DNA of 58,448 bases from Intestinimonas aquisgranensis (GCA_020687605.1 JAJEQY010000009.1:1-58448), one strand, 5' to 3'; positions 1 to 9,107 are shown, counted from the first letter of the stretch. The notes: generated by a model from the letters alone, not told the origin. Numbers and translations are program-made.

Positions 1-2
1 TT

Positions 3-1235
3 CAGGAAAAGGGCCTGCCGGTGGATGAGATCAATGCATACAACCACATGGCAATCTATCTGCGCTGGTGCATGGAGCATGATCTGATGAGCGCGGAATT
101 TATGGAGCGGTACTGGGAACAGGTGCAGCCGTTTATGGCAGATCTGAGCCGCGCCGATCTGCGTGGCTTTATCCGGGACCAGCTGAAAGGACAGCTCTTT
201 GGGGCACTGTTCAACAAGGAGGGCGCAGCCTTTGCTGGATATTACTATGGCGAGGCGGACAGCCCGTACTTCCCCAGCGACATTGATAACTATGCCCTGG
301 AGTATTTCGGTTCAGAGCAATATTATTCCGATAAGTTCCAGAATGAAGCCTATCTGTTCATCCCATTTGATGAAAAGTATTATCAGGCTATGGCAAAGGT
401 CATGGAAAAGCGATTCGTCAACTGGCAGGGACAGGATTTTGACGAGGACAGTTTGGAGCCTTCCGATTTGGCTCAAGCCATCATGAAGTATTTGGGCTGT
501 GAATGTACCTATTTCCCCTCAATGACGGATGATGACCCCATCATGTCGGCATACAACTATGCCAAACGGGAAAGTGTCAAAGAGGGCTTTGTGCCGGTTC
601 TGATTAAGGCGGATGACGAAATCCTGTGGGAATGCCTGATTATGAATTCTGACCCGGACAGTGATGGCGAGGACGACTATGCTTTCGACCCGGACAAAGT
701 TGCCGAATACCGGAAGAAAATGCTCTCCGCCCCTGTCGAGAACAGTAAGGCAGTCCTGGAGGAAATGATTGGGCAGCGCAAGGAAGAAGCCGAGGATGAC
801 GATATAGACTGGGATGAGGATATCTTGGGGGAGATGGAGGGCGGATATGAAAACCGTCGTTTTTCAAGCTACTGGAATTCTGATAGCAAAATGACTTATC
901 CTCTCATTCTGGCTAAAATCCCAGTGAAGAATCCCTGGGAGATTTTTGCCTATCTGCCCTTTGGCGGCTGGAATGAATGTCCTGACACGCAGTCGCTGAT
1001 GGCAGTGGCGAAATACTGGTTTGAGCAATATGGCGCGGTGCCCGCAGCTATAACCCACGACGAGCTGGAGTTCCTGCTCCCGGCTCCTATTTCCGAGAAA
1101 GAGACCATAGATGCAGCAGTGGAGCAGTACGGCTTCTGCCCCGATGTGATCGACCAGGGTCCGGAGGAAGCCACCGTGGGCGCTCTGGCCGATGTGCTGC
1201 GGCAGTCCACTGTTTGGTACTTCTGGTGGGATTAA
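3..1235 (+). CDS. DUF4253 domain protein, 5' end outside window
   Basis: The reading frame is open to the window edge (Q-E-K-G-L-P before a GTG at 21), so the true start probably lies upstream. The protein is acidic, about 410 residues visible. The last ~100 residues match the DUF4253 pattern: a segment with PFGGWNECPD, an FCPD-x-x-DQG motif, and the diagnostic C-terminal end WYFWWD. The N-terminal 300 residues are not recognised. Function of DUF4253 is unknown. It ends 125 bases before a strong terminator and is probably host DNA outside the mobile element that follows. Confidence 0.75.
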   Translation, partial: QEKGLPVDEINAYNHMAIYLRWCMEHDLMSAEFMERYWEQVQPFMADLSRADLRGFIRDQLKGQLFGALFNKEGAAFAGYYYGEADSPYFPSDIDNYALEYFGSEQYYSDKFQNEAYLFIPFDEKYYQAMAKVMEKRFVNWQGQDFDEDSLEPSDLAQAIMKYLGCECTYFPSMTDDDPIMSAYNYAKRESVKEGFVPVLIKADDEILWECLIMNSDPDSDGEDDYAFDPDKVAEYRKKMLSAPVENSKAVLEEMIGQRKEEAEDDDIDWDEDILGEMEGGYENRRFSSYWNSDSKMTYPLILAKIPVKNPWEIFAYLPFGGWNECPDTQSLMAVAKYWFEQYGAVPAAITHDELEFLLPAPISEKETIDAAVEQYGFCPDVIDQGPEEATVGALADVLRQSTVWYFWWD

Positions 1236-1360
1236 TGGGAGCCTGCGCGTCATAAAGGAGTTCTTCTCTGTCTTTGTCCAGCCTCTGGAGGAGCGAAATA
1301 AGGCAGAAAGAACTTACCGACTGCCAAAGCCAAGACAAAAGTGAATTACCAGAACCTCAA

Positions 1361-1396
1361 ACGGAGCGCCTGCGACAAAGCAGGCGCTCCGTTTTT
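1361..1396 (+). terminator. Rho-independent terminator
   Basis: Perfect 13-bp stem (ACGGAGCGCCTGC, 1361-1373, with its complement at 1380-1392), six-base loop, followed by a T5 run. It closes the DUF4253 gene. Confidence 0.85.
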
Positions 1397-1545
1397 CTGT
1401 CAAATGTATGTCAGTGGGATATATTTTCCCCTATACAAGTAGAGAGACAACTTGGACACCATCCAAAGGTTATGTCAAACCTATGTCACATGCAAATGTT
1501 TGCGGCTAAAGAAGTAGAGGGAGTTTTGAAAAGGAGATGGTCAAC
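1397..1545 (+). promoter_or_regulatory. Upstream region of mobile-element gene cluster
   Basis: The rest of the 310-base gap before the excisionase-like gene. It holds a small palindrome TTGGA-N5-TCCAA (1452-1466) and repeated ATGTCA words, but no clear -35/-10 pair. The ribosome site AAGGAG is at 1531-1536. No gene is seen. Confidence 0.35.
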
Positions 1546-1761
1546 ATGAAAGAATCTATTTACAAAAGCTACGATGAACTGCCGCTGTTTCTCAATTCGG
1601 AATTGGTGGCAAAGGTATTGGGCGTATCACCGTCCAGCGGGTATGAACTTATGCACCAACCGGACTTTCCGGTACTGCGTGTGGGCAGCCGCATGGTGGT
1701 ACCCAAGGAACAGTTCATTCAATGGGTGATGGAGAACACAGAGGGAGGTGTGCACAAATGA
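1546..1761 (+). CDS. Excisionase-like helix-turn-helix protein
   Basis: A 71-residue protein with a MerR-like/HTH_17 fold: a helix around SELVAKVLGVS, a turn, then YELM and the wing FPVLRVGSRMVVPKEQF, ending in an IQW helix. Such proteins are typically excisionases or directionality factors of integrative elements, binding DNA next to att sites. ATG 1546 is chosen over ATG 1537 because AAGGAG (1531-1536) abuts 1537 with no spacing but lies nine bases from 1546. The stop overlaps the next start (ATGA), so the two genes are translationally coupled. Role as Xis is inferred from fold and neighbours. Confidence 0.7.
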   Translation: MKESIYKSYDELPLFLNSELVAKVLGVSPSSGYELMHQPDFPVLRVGSRMVVPKEQFIQWVMENTEGGVHK

Positions 1762-2435
1762 GTTTCTTTTTCAATCAACCTGATCCAAAGCGACGCCGCT
1801 TCCCAATTCCAAATGGTGTCTGGAAATGGGAACTGAAACCCCAGGGATTTGCTATCCTCGCCTATCTCTGCTATCTGCATGTCTACTGCAACAAAAATGC
1901 CTTGCCCAGTGCGGATGAAATCGCATCCCAACTGCACATGAGCAAGGACATGGCTGTGAAGCAGATTGCCGAACTCAACCGTCGCGGACTGCTGGATCAG
2001 CACATGGTTCCAATACTCAAAAGCAACGGCAAGAACTTTTTCTCTCTGCCCAATGAATTGTTTTTCATGAACATCGGTCACGGAGCCATCACGGTCTACG
2101 CCTATCTGCTCTACTGCGAGGATCGCCGCACACATCAGTGTCATCCCAGCTACCGCACCATCTCCGCTGCAGTACACTTGACCGTGTCCACTGTGATGAA
2201 GCACATCACGAAATTGGCGGACAGGCAGTTCATTACCATCGAGAATACCTCTTACATCGACAAACACGGCATGAAACAGAACGGCAACAACCTGTACACC
2301 ATCCTGCCAATCCAGGCGACGATGGATCATTGCTACCAGCAGCAGATGCTCCGCTTGGAGGAACGGCAGCGGTGGCAGCAGGCGCAGGCGCTCCTGGCAC
2401 AGAGCACAGAGAGCGCCACGTGTGCCCCACTGTGA
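1758..2435 (+). CDS. Winged-helix DNA-binding protein of mobile element
   Basis: 225 residues. The start ATG 1758 follows GGGAGG and overlaps the previous stop by four bases. The N-terminal part has a winged-helix pattern (GFAILAYLCYLHVYCNKNALPSADEIA, then a recognition-helix-like MSKDMAVKQIAELNRRGLL), and a second similar unit follows (HPSYRTISAAVHLTVSTVMKHITKL). Tandem winged helices like this occur in helix-turn-helix (HTH_36) proteins and DnaD/RepA-like replication initiators of Clostridial elements. I therefore infer a regulatory or replication-initiation role within the mobilisable element, without a precise family. Confidence 0.6.
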   Translation: MSFFFNQPDPKRRRFPIPNGVWKWELKPQGFAILAYLCYLHVYCNKNALPSADEIASQLHMSKDMAVKQIAELNRRGLLDQHMVPILKSNGKNFFSLPNELFFMNIGHGAITVYAYLLYCEDRRTHQCHPSYRTISAAVHLTVSTVMKHITKLADRQFITIENTSYIDKHGMKQNGNNLYTILPIQATMDHCYQQQMLRLEERQRWQQAQALLAQSTESATCAPL

Positions 2436-2741
2436 GGCGCTGTGCGCCCTCCTTCGGGGTGTGGCAGAGTCCCTGCCCCACCAAGGGCTTTCAAGGCAGA
2501 TTTGGCCCGCTTTCGGAGGAAATCTCGAGGACGAAAGAAAAAGCAGGATAAACGCCGGGGTCGCCGCGGGCGCCTCCGGCCAGTCACTTCGCCCCGCAGT
2601 GCGGGTCGTTGCAGGGATTCTGCGGTGTATCAAAAGTGGGGTCAAAAACGGTCACCGGGGATCACGCTTGCGGTCACGAACCCCAAACTCCTACTGTCAC
2701 AACAAAAAAACAGGGGTCAAGCCCCGGAAAGGAGCAAGTTT
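2436..2741 (+). other. Non-coding stretch before mobilisation genes, candidate oriT
   Basis: 306 bases without a convincing gene. A small CCCGC/GCGGG hairpin lies near 2593-2606. Between about 2637 and 2690 there is an imperfect inverted repeat (TGGGGT ... ACCCCA) enclosing two direct GGTCAC copies. Because it sits directly upstream of the relaxosome and relaxase genes, this is the most likely transfer origin, but the nic site cannot be recognised. The ribosome site for the next gene is AAAGGA at 2728-2733. Confidence 0.35.
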
Positions 2742-3161
2742 ATGGGCAGAAATGGGAAATTTGCGTTTTATCTCACACCAGAGAAAAAGACCATCCTGGA
2801 GCGCCGGTATCAGGAGGATGGGAGCCAGAGCATGACCGCCTTCGTCGAGCACGCTGTCGACTTCTACCTGGACTATCTCAGCGCTAACGATGCCGGCCTG
2901 TTCCTGCCAACGTCTATCAAATCCTACCTGGACGGGCGGCTGGGACAGCTGGAGGAACGGCTGTCCTCCCTGGCCTTCCGGCAGGCGGTGGAGCAGGATA
3001 TGGTGGCCGGCATCCTGGCGGACGCCTATCAATTCAGCGACGAGGATCTGCGCCGGCGGCGGGCAGAGAGTGTCAACAACGTGAAGAAAACCAATGGCCG
3101 CATCCCGCTGGAGCAACGGGTGCGGGGAGCCTGGGAGGAGGGAGATGAGTGGCAAGATTGA
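2742..3161 (+). CDS. Relaxosome accessory protein, ribbon-helix-helix type (MobC-like)
   Basis: 139 residues. ATG 2742 has AAAGGA eight bases upstream; the frame is open further upstream but that extension has low-complexity, non-protein-like content. The N-terminus (KFAFYLTPEKKTILERRYQE followed by SMTAFVEHAVDFYLDYL) has the strand-helix-helix pattern of ribbon-helix-helix DNA-binding proteins that help a relaxase bind oriT. The remainder is helical and charged. The gene overlaps the relaxase start by 13 bases, which fits a co-translated mobilisation pair. Family assignment is by pattern and context. Confidence 0.6.
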   Translation: MGRNGKFAFYLTPEKKTILERRYQEDGSQSMTAFVEHAVDFYLDYLSANDAGLFLPTSIKSYLDGRLGQLEERLSSLAFRQAVEQDMVAGILADAYQFSDEDLRRRRAESVNNVKKTNGRIPLEQRVRGAWEEGDEWQD

Positions 3162-5107
3162 TCCTGAAAAGCCCCTACCTGAAGTGTGACGGAGGAAATT
3201 CTGTCAGCGGCTATCTGCGCTACATCGGGACCAGAGAGCGGGTGGAACTGCTCCCGGATGACCGTCCGCCAACGAGAAAGCAGGAGCAGTTGGTCAGAAA
3301 ACTGACAAAAGATTTCCCGGAGGCGAAGGAGCTGGGTGAGTATTTGGACTACGAATCCAAGCCCACCAAAGCAAACGCCTCTGCATTTATCACCAGGGCG
3401 CTGGAGGAAAACTGGCCGGCGGTGCAGCAGTCAGACGGCTACATGAAGTACATCGCCACCCGTCCACGGGCGGAGCGGCTTGGTGACCACGGGCTCTTTG
3501 GGGACGAGGACGGTGTGAATCTGGAGCAAGCCATGGACGAATTGGATCACTACACCGGCAACATTTGGACCCACATCATCTCCCTGAAACGCGAGGATGC
3601 CGCCCGTCTTGGCTACGACAACGCCAGGGCGTGGCAAAATTTGCTCCGGGCTAACCGCAATGACATCGCCACAGCGATGAATATTTCTCCGGGAAACTTC
3701 CGCTGGTACGCCGCCTACCACGACGAGGGTGACCACCCCCATGTCCACATGATGGCGTGGTCAACGATGCCAAGCGAGGCATACCTGACGCGGGAGGGTA
3801 TCCACAAGATTAAGTCTCAGTTGACCAATCAGATCTTCCGGCAGGAGATGCTTCACACCTACGAGCAGAAGTCCCAGTCGCGGGATGAGTTGGTGCGGGA
3901 GGCACGCAGGGCTATCCAACGTCTGACCCGTGAGATGGTGCAAAGCATCTGCTCGGTTCCGGAGATCGAGCAGAAGATGGAGCAGCTGGCTGGACAGCTG
4001 GAGGTTGTCAAGGGCAAGAAGTCCTACGGCTATCTCCCCAAATCTGTGAAGAAAACGGTGGACGAGGTAGTGGACAAACTGGAGGAACTGCCGGTGGTTC
4101 AGGCGTGCTACGACCAGTGGTACGCCCTTCAAAATGAAGTTGACAGCTACTATCACGATAAGCCCAGAGAAAAGAAAAAGCTGTCCCAGGAGAAAGAGTT
4201 CCGGCAGATCAAAAATGCCGTCATCCAGGAGGCGGAGCGTATCCGTCTGGGGGATATCACTTTCGAGGATGCTGATTTGACCTCTCACGACGAGCCGGAG
4301 CAACTGCGGGGTGAGTCCTATGCCTGCTGGGAACTGCGGCAGACCATCCGGGACGAATCCCTTCCTCTGGCAGACCGTGACGGGGCGGCGGAGGAGTTGG
4401 AGCGGCTGGCAGAGCGCGGAGATGCCCACGCCCAATACATGATGGGCCTACTCTACCGGGACGGGCCTCTGCTGATCCCGGACATCCAGAAGGCAAAGCA
4501 CTGGCTCACCCAGGCGGCAGGGCATGGTCTGCCGGAGGCCCAGTACGCCTTGGGTAAGCTGTTTCTCCCTGATGATCCTGAAGCCCGGGACCCGGACGAG
4601 GGCATCCGCTGGCTGAAACAGGCGGCGGAGAGTGGAGACCATTTCGCCGCCTACCGGCTGGGCAAGGAGTATCTCAGCGGCGAGGTTGTGTCAAAAGATG
4701 CAACCAGAGCCACAGCGTGGCTCACCCAGTCAGCGGAGGCGGGCAACCAATATGCCCAGTATATGCTGGGCAAGTTATACCTGACAGGACAGGGAGTGAC
4801 TCAAGACCAGACCCAGGCAATGGTCTGGTTCAGCCGTTCCGCCGCCCAGGGGAATCAGTACGCTCAGTTCTTCCTGGAACGGCAAAACGACCTCCGTCCG
4901 CCCTCCGTCATGCTGGCGGCCACCCGCTTGCTCTACCACATGAGCCGGATCTTTGAGAACCACGCCCTGCCCCAGTCCAACGCCGGCCTCCATGTCGACC
5001 GCAAACTCCGAAGAAAGATCCAGGAGAAGAAGATTGCCATGGGCCACAAGCCGGACGACCACGAGGAGGAGCAGACCCAGGGCGGAATGGTCATGGGCGG
5101 GATGTGA
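3149..5107 (+). CDS. MobP3-family relaxase with C-terminal Sel1 repeats
   Basis: 652 residues from a GTG start that overlaps the upstream gene. The relaxase nicks oriT and pilots a DNA strand during conjugative mobilisation. The N-terminal ~250 residues carry candidate catalytic tyrosines (Y10, Y22, Y25), the SGYLRYIGTRE-type first motif, and a metal-binding histidine motif HDEGDHPHVH around residues 190-199. A helical middle (250-390) follows. From about residue 420 to 580 there are four to five Sel1-like repeats (AQYMMGLLYRDG, AQYALGKLF, AAYRLGKEYL, AQYMLGKLYL, AQFFL). Sel1 repeats are protein-interaction solenoids. No conjugation apparatus is present, so the element must borrow one. Confidence 0.85.
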   Translation: MARLILKSPYLKCDGGNSVSGYLRYIGTRERVELLPDDRPPTRKQEQLVRKLTKDFPEAKELGEYLDYESKPTKANASAFITRALEENWPAVQQSDGYMKYIATRPRAERLGDHGLFGDEDGVNLEQAMDELDHYTGNIWTHIISLKREDAARLGYDNARAWQNLLRANRNDIATAMNISPGNFRWYAAYHDEGDHPHVHMMAWSTMPSEAYLTREGIHKIKSQLTNQIFRQEMLHTYEQKSQSRDELVREARRAIQRLTREMVQSICSVPEIEQKMEQLAGQLEVVKGKKSYGYLPKSVKKTVDEVVDKLEELPVVQACYDQWYALQNEVDSYYHDKPREKKKLSQEKEFRQIKNAVIQEAERIRLGDITFEDADLTSHDEPEQLRGESYACWELRQTIRDESLPLADRDGAAEELERLAERGDAHAQYMMGLLYRDGPLLIPDIQKAKHWLTQAAGHGLPEAQYALGKLFLPDDPEARDPDEGIRWLKQAAESGDHFAAYRLGKEYLSGEVVSKDATRATAWLTQSAEAGNQYAQYMLGKLYLTGQGVTQDQTQAMVWFSRSAAQGNQYAQFFLERQNDLRPPSVMLAATRLLYHMSRIFENHALPQSNAGLHVDRKLRRKIQEKKIAMGHKPDDHEEEQTQGGMVMGGM

Positions 5108-5140
5108 CCTCCTCAAAAATTACGGCACATAAAACAATAA

Positions 5141-5163
5141 AGCCCCTTCCGACCAGAAGGGCT
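5141..5163 (+). terminator. Weak hairpin after relaxase
   Basis: AGCCCCTTC and GAAGGGCT pair with one bulge around a short loop. There is no T-run, so termination is uncertain. A TTGACA word follows at 5192, but the matching -10 is poor. Confidence 0.35.
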
Positions 5164-5310
5164 CTGCTGGCTGGCGGGTATTGCGATGCCGTTGACAATG
5201 AGAAGGGCGGCGAAATGCATCTGGAATTGATAACAATTTGATAATAGTTCGCCGTGCCCCTGGCTATTTCCTGTTTCTATGGTATGTTATGTTGCTGAGG
5301 AGGGATGACC

Positions 5311-5517
5311 ATGACAACTGATCAAATCCCAGTCCGGCGGTGCCAATACTGTGGGAGCGATGACCTGGGCCTCGGCTGGCAGCACGGAGAGGCGCTCGTC
5401 ACCTTCAAGAAACACGGGCTCCTGGGCAACCGGCTGCGTTACCTGATCTGCCGCCGCTGTGGTGCTGTGGTGTATCAGTGGGTGGCGGAGCCTCACAGGT
5501 TCCCACCCATCAAGTGA
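5311..5517 (+). CDS. Small zinc-ribbon protein
   Basis: 68 residues with two CxxC knuckles, CQYCGS near the N-terminus and CRRCGA near the C-terminus, separated by about 35 residues: a treble-clef/zinc-ribbon metal site. ATG 5311 is preferred to ATG 5305 because GAGGAGGG (5297-5304) abuts the earlier codon. Proteins like this accompany recombinase genes in Clostridial elements, but their role is not known. It lies between the relaxase and the recombinases on the same strand. Confidence 0.6.
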   Translation: MTTDQIPVRRCQYCGSDDLGLGWQHGEALVTFKKHGLLGNRLRYLICRRCGAVVYQWVAEPHRFPPIK

Positions 5518-5570
5518 GTCCCCCAGAAATTACGCCGCAAATCAAAGATAAAACTCAGGAGGTGAGGGAA

Positions 5571-6764
5571 ATGGCAAAGCGCAGGCCGTCCGGGGACGGC
5601 ATGGTCAGAAAAAGAGAAGATGGCCGCTGGGAGGGCCGCATCGTAGTGGGTCACAAGGAAAACGGTGACTCAATCTTCCGCTATGTCTACGCTGATACAC
5701 AAAAGGAACTGACCGCTAAACTCCGGCAGCACATCGACATCTACCAGGGCGTTGACCTGACGGAGCAGAGCCGGATGACCTTGGCGGAGTGGCTGGAACA
5801 ATGGCTGGAAAATATCGCCGGCACCATTCGGCCCACTACACTGACCCGATATCAGGGGGCAGTACGAATTCACATCAATCCCCGCTTAGGCGACAAACCC
5901 ATTACCCAGGTCACAGGGAAGGATGTCCAAAAGTTGTATGATGCCCTGGCCAGTCATGGAAATCAAATCACGGGGAAGGGGCTGGCCAGCAGTACCATTC
6001 GCGGAATCCATTCCATGCTCCACGAGGCATTGGATGCGGCGAAACAGGCCGGACTGATCCCGTGGAACCCGACAGAGGAAATTCCAACGCCCAAATTCAC
6101 CTGCAAGGCAAAACAAATTCTGACAGATGAACAGCTGGATACATTTATGGAGGCCATCCAAAAGGATGATATCTGGCACGACTTTTTCTACACGGAACTG
6201 ACCACCGGCCTGCGCCGGGGAGAGATCTGCGGCCTCAAGTGGGAGGACTTCGATGAGGCGGATGGCACCCTTAAGGTACGCCGCACTGTCCATCAGGAGA
6301 AGGGTGGCAAGCTGACCACCTGGGACACCAAGACTGCCGCCGGCACCCGCACCATCATCCTCCCACCCAGCACAGCGGCGCTTCTCCAGGAGCGGAAAAA
6401 ATCCGCCCTAACCGAGTGGATCTTCCCGAACCCGCTGAAGCCAGAGCAGCCCACCCGTCCTGAGACAGCCTATGACAGAATGAAGGCTCTGCTGAAAGAG
6501 GCTGGCCTCCCCAGTATCAGGTTCCATGATTTAAGGCATACCTTCGCCACCCATGCCCTGACCAGCGGCGTAGACGTCAAGACCTTGTCCGGCATCCTGG
6601 GCCACACCAGGTCGGCCTTCACTCTGGACACCTACACCCACACCACCGGGGATATGCAGAGACGAGCGGCGGAGATCGTGGAGACATTCCTGACAGATAT
6701 TTTCGGAGAGGAGCTGAAACCGTGGGAAGAAAGCGCAAGAGCGGCGAAGGCACCGTCCGCCTGA
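5571..6764 (+). CDS. Tyrosine recombinase/integrase, first of overlapping pair
   Basis: 397 residues; ATG 5571 follows GGAGGTGAGG. It cuts and rejoins att sites through a 3'-phosphotyrosine intermediate. Visible parts: an N-terminal AP2-like arm-binding domain (DGRWEGRIVVGHKENG), a core-binding domain (about 60-170), and a catalytic domain with the first Arg in GLRRGEICGL (~214), the HDLRHTFATHAL box (~320), GHTRSAF and the nucleophile in LDTYTH (~355). All catalytic positions are present. It overlaps the next recombinase by 43 bases in a different frame, so both are probably made together. Confidence 0.9.
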   Translation: MAKRRPSGDGMVRKREDGRWEGRIVVGHKENGDSIFRYVYADTQKELTAKLRQHIDIYQGVDLTEQSRMTLAEWLEQWLENIAGTIRPTTLTRYQGAVRIHINPRLGDKPITQVTGKDVQKLYDALASHGNQITGKGLASSTIRGIHSMLHEALDAAKQAGLIPWNPTEEIPTPKFTCKAKQILTDEQLDTFMEAIQKDDIWHDFFYTELTTGLRRGEICGLKWEDFDEADGTLKVRRTVHQEKGGKLTTWDTKTAAGTRTIILPPSTAALLQERKKSALTEWIFPNPLKPEQPTRPETAYDRMKALLKEAGLPSIRFHDLRHTFATHALTSGVDVKTLSGILGHTRSAFTLDTYTHTTGDMQRRAAEIVETFLTDIFGEELKPWEESARAAKAPSA

Positions 6765-7936
6765 GAAAGGATGGCCGCTGGGAGGGGCGCATCGTCGTCG
6801 GCTATGACGAGAAGGGCCTGCCCAGGACGAAGAATGTCCTGGCCAAGACCAAGGGCGAGTGCGTTGAAAAACTAAAGACTCTGAAGGAGTCCATCTCTCC
6901 GCCTACCCCCTCCAAAGTCCGGGCGGATATGCCCTTCGGGGAGTGGCTGGATCACTGGTACGAAACTTACAGCAAGCCGTCCATCCGCCCAAGGACACAG
7001 CGCACCTATGCGGGCTATATCCGGCTGTACATCAAGCCGAAGTTAGGCGGTATACCGCTGAATAAGCTGACAACAAATGATATCCAGCAATTCTGCGCCT
7101 GGATGAAGTCAGATGACCACATGGGCGGGGGCAGCATTGCCGACAGTCAGATCCGAAACTGTTTCAGCCTCTGCCACCGGGCGCTGGAGAAGGCCAGAGC
7201 TGAACATCTGATCCTCCGCGATCCAACGAATGAGTGCAAGCTATCCCCAGTGCGGTACGAGGAGATGAAAATTCTATCCAGAGAATCCATGCAGAAACTG
7301 CTGATTCAGGCCAAGGAGGAGAACTACTACGAATTGTTCCTTCTGGAGTTGGCCACCGGACTGCGACTGGGAGAGATAGCGGCCCTACAATGGAATGACC
7401 TGAACCTGACAACCGGAGAACTGCGGATTAACAAGCAGGCTGGAACCAGCGGCCCGGATGTGGTGATCTGTGAGCCAAAGACAAAAGCGGCAGTTCGCAC
7501 CTTGATCCTGCCTCCCTCTGTCCTGAAGGTGATGCGGGAGTACAGAGCCAGAGTAGATTCCCGATGGATGTTCCCCTCACCCAAGAAAGAGGACTCGCCC
7601 ATGCGCCCATCCTCCATCCACCTGCGCCTGCACAGAATATTAGACCATGCGGGATGCGATAGGGTTAGGTTCCACGATTTGCGGCACACCTTCGCCACCA
7701 ACGCCTTGGCCTACGGGATGGACATTAAGACCCTCTCCACCATCCTGGGCCATGTGTCCAGTGCCACCACGCTGAACACCTACTCCCATGTCACCGACGA
7801 GATGAGACAGCGGGCGGCGGTGAAAATCGACCAGGGTATCGCCAAGGCGGAAATCAAACCACAAGAGGGAAAGCCCAAGGAGCGCACCATGACCACCTTC
7901 CAGGCGAGGAAGCGATGGAGCCGAAAGGCAAGTTGA
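6722..7936 (+). CDS. Tyrosine recombinase/integrase, second of overlapping pair
   Basis: 404 residues from GTG 6722, with GGAGAGGAG about eight bases upstream inside the previous gene. Same layout as its partner: arm-binding domain (DGRWEGRIVVGYDEKG), core-binding domain, and catalytic residues in ATGLRLGEIAAL, HDLRHTFATNAL, LGHVSS and LNTYSH. The pair is divergent enough to be an old duplication, so they may act on different half-sites or as a heteromer. The gene stops three bases before a long perfect hairpin. It is the last gene of the mobilisable element as far as can be seen. Confidence 0.9.
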   Translation: MGRKRKSGEGTVRLRKDGRWEGRIVVGYDEKGLPRTKNVLAKTKGECVEKLKTLKESISPPTPSKVRADMPFGEWLDHWYETYSKPSIRPRTQRTYAGYIRLYIKPKLGGIPLNKLTTNDIQQFCAWMKSDDHMGGGSIADSQIRNCFSLCHRALEKARAEHLILRDPTNECKLSPVRYEEMKILSRESMQKLLIQAKEENYYELFLLELATGLRLGEIAALQWNDLNLTTGELRINKQAGTSGPDVVICEPKTKAAVRTLILPPSVLKVMREYRARVDSRWMFPSPKKEDSPMRPSSIHLRLHRILDHAGCDRVRFHDLRHTFATNALAYGMDIKTLSTILGHVSSATTLNTYSHVTDEMRQRAAVKIDQGIAKAEIKPQEGKPKERTMTTFQARKRWSRKAS

Positions 7937-7938
7937 AT

Positions 7939-7995
7939 GACAGAGAACCGGCCCGCCGGGAGAGAGAAATCCCCGGCGGGCCGGTTCTCGCTGTC
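7939..7995. terminator. Very long GC-rich hairpin after integrase pair
   Basis: An arm of about 22 bases beginning GACAG-AGAACCGG pairs with 7972-7995, broken only by a two-base bulge. The loop is about 11 bases. There is no T-run, so it may terminate, protect a 3' end, or mark the element end. Confidence 0.6.
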
Positions 7996-8143
7996 TGTGG
8001 GCAAACATGTGGTCAGGAGGCGTTTGGGCAGATAGAGGCGCCAGAATTTGTGCTGAAAATGAGGGCGTTCAGCAGATAATCGGCAATCTTCGAGAAAAAT
8101 AATTGAGCGCGCCTAACCTGTGCTGACACAAACAAAAAGAGGC

Positions 8144-8995
8144 TTACGGATGGATCTTCAGATTGTGGAGCATCTTGATGAACTCAGGGTTATTGTGGTC
8201 CACAATGCTGCTGTGGCCCATATCCAGGGTGTCGATCCTGTCCATTTCCTCCTTGGTAAGGGAGAAGTCCCAGATATCAAAATTCTGTTCCATGCGGTCC
8301 CGGTGAATGGTCTTGGGAATGACCACCACGCCCCGCTGGACATTCCAACGCAGAGCCACCTGGGCGGCAGTTTTACCGTGACCGCGCCCAATCTCCGTGA
8401 GAACCTGGTTGGTGAACAGACCGAACTGTCCCTCGGCAAAGGGCCCCCAGGCCTCGGGGACCACGCCGTAATCTGACATGGTTGTCATGGTCTCCTTCTG
8501 GTGGAAGAAGGGGTGGATCTCCACCTGGTCCACGGCTGGCTTTACATCCACAAACTCGCAGAAGTCCAGCAGCCGGGCTGCGTGGAAGTTGCTCACGCCA
8601 ATGGAACGAAGTTTCCCATCCCGATAGGCCTCCTCCATGGCCCGCCAGGCACCCTGGTAGTCGCCCACCGGCTGGTGGATCAGATACAGATCCAGGTAAT
8701 CAAGGCCCAGGTTGTTGAGCGAGGTCGCAATGGCTCTTTTGGCGCCCTCGTAGCTGGCGTCCTGCACCCACAGTTTGGTGGTGATGAACAGCTCCTCCCG
8801 GGGAACCCCGCTCTTGGCGATGGCGGCGCCAACCGCCTGCTCATTCATGTAGGCCGCCGCCGTATCAATGAGGCGGTAACCCACATCAATGGCGTCCAGC
8901 ACCGCCTGCTCACACTGAACCGGGTCCGGCACCTGAAAGACTCCGAAGCCCTCCATGGGCATCTTTACGCCGTTGTTCAAGGTCACATAGTCCAT
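8144..8995 (-). CDS. Aldo/keto reductase
   Basis: 283 residues. It reduces aldehydes or ketones with NADPH in a TIM-barrel fold. The catalytic tetrad is visible: Asp in GYRLIDTAAAY, Tyr in the same motif, Lys in TTKLWV and His in YLIHQP. The C-terminal NADPH site includes VVIPKTIHRDRMEQN, where Lys and Arg bind the 2'-phosphate. The start with MDYVTLNNG is chosen because GGAGG lies six bases before it. It resembles the AKR5 (2,5-diketo-gluconate reductase-like) group; substrate unknown. It is divergent from a LysR gene, the probable regulator. Confidence 0.88.
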   Translation of the reverse strand: MDYVTLNNGVKMPMEGFGVFQVPDPVQCEQAVLDAIDVGYRLIDTAAAYMNEQAVGAAIAKSGVPREELFITTKLWVQDASYEGAKRAIATSLNNLGLDYLDLYLIHQPVGDYQGAWRAMEEAYRDGKLRSIGVSNFHAARLLDFCEFVDVKPAVDQVEIHPFFHQKETMTTMSDYGVVPEAWGPFAEGQFGLFTNQVLTEIGRGHGKTAAQVALRWNVQRGVVVIPKTIHRDRMEQNFDIWDFSLTKEEMDRIDTLDMGHSSIVDHNNPEFIKMLHNLKIHP

Positions 8996-9090
8996 ATTGC
9001 ATCCTCCATTCATAAATCGTATGCTCCTGGCTTTCGAACTGATTGTAGCGGCGCAGAGAGAAAAAGTACAGAACCGATTTCGCATAGAAA

Positions 9091-9107
9091 TATTCACTAT
9101 ATGAATA
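9091..9107. promoter_or_regulatory. LysR-type operator between AKR and LysR genes
   Basis: A palindrome TATTCA-N5-TGAATA fits the T-N11-A rule for LysR-family sites. It lies in the 170-base divergent intergenic region, 59 bases before the LysR start, where it could control both genes. Confidence 0.6.

Noticed and set aside
1236..8143. Direct-repeat att sites bounding the mobilisable element
   Set aside because: I compared the flanks by eye and found no convincing shared core; boundaries are left undefined.
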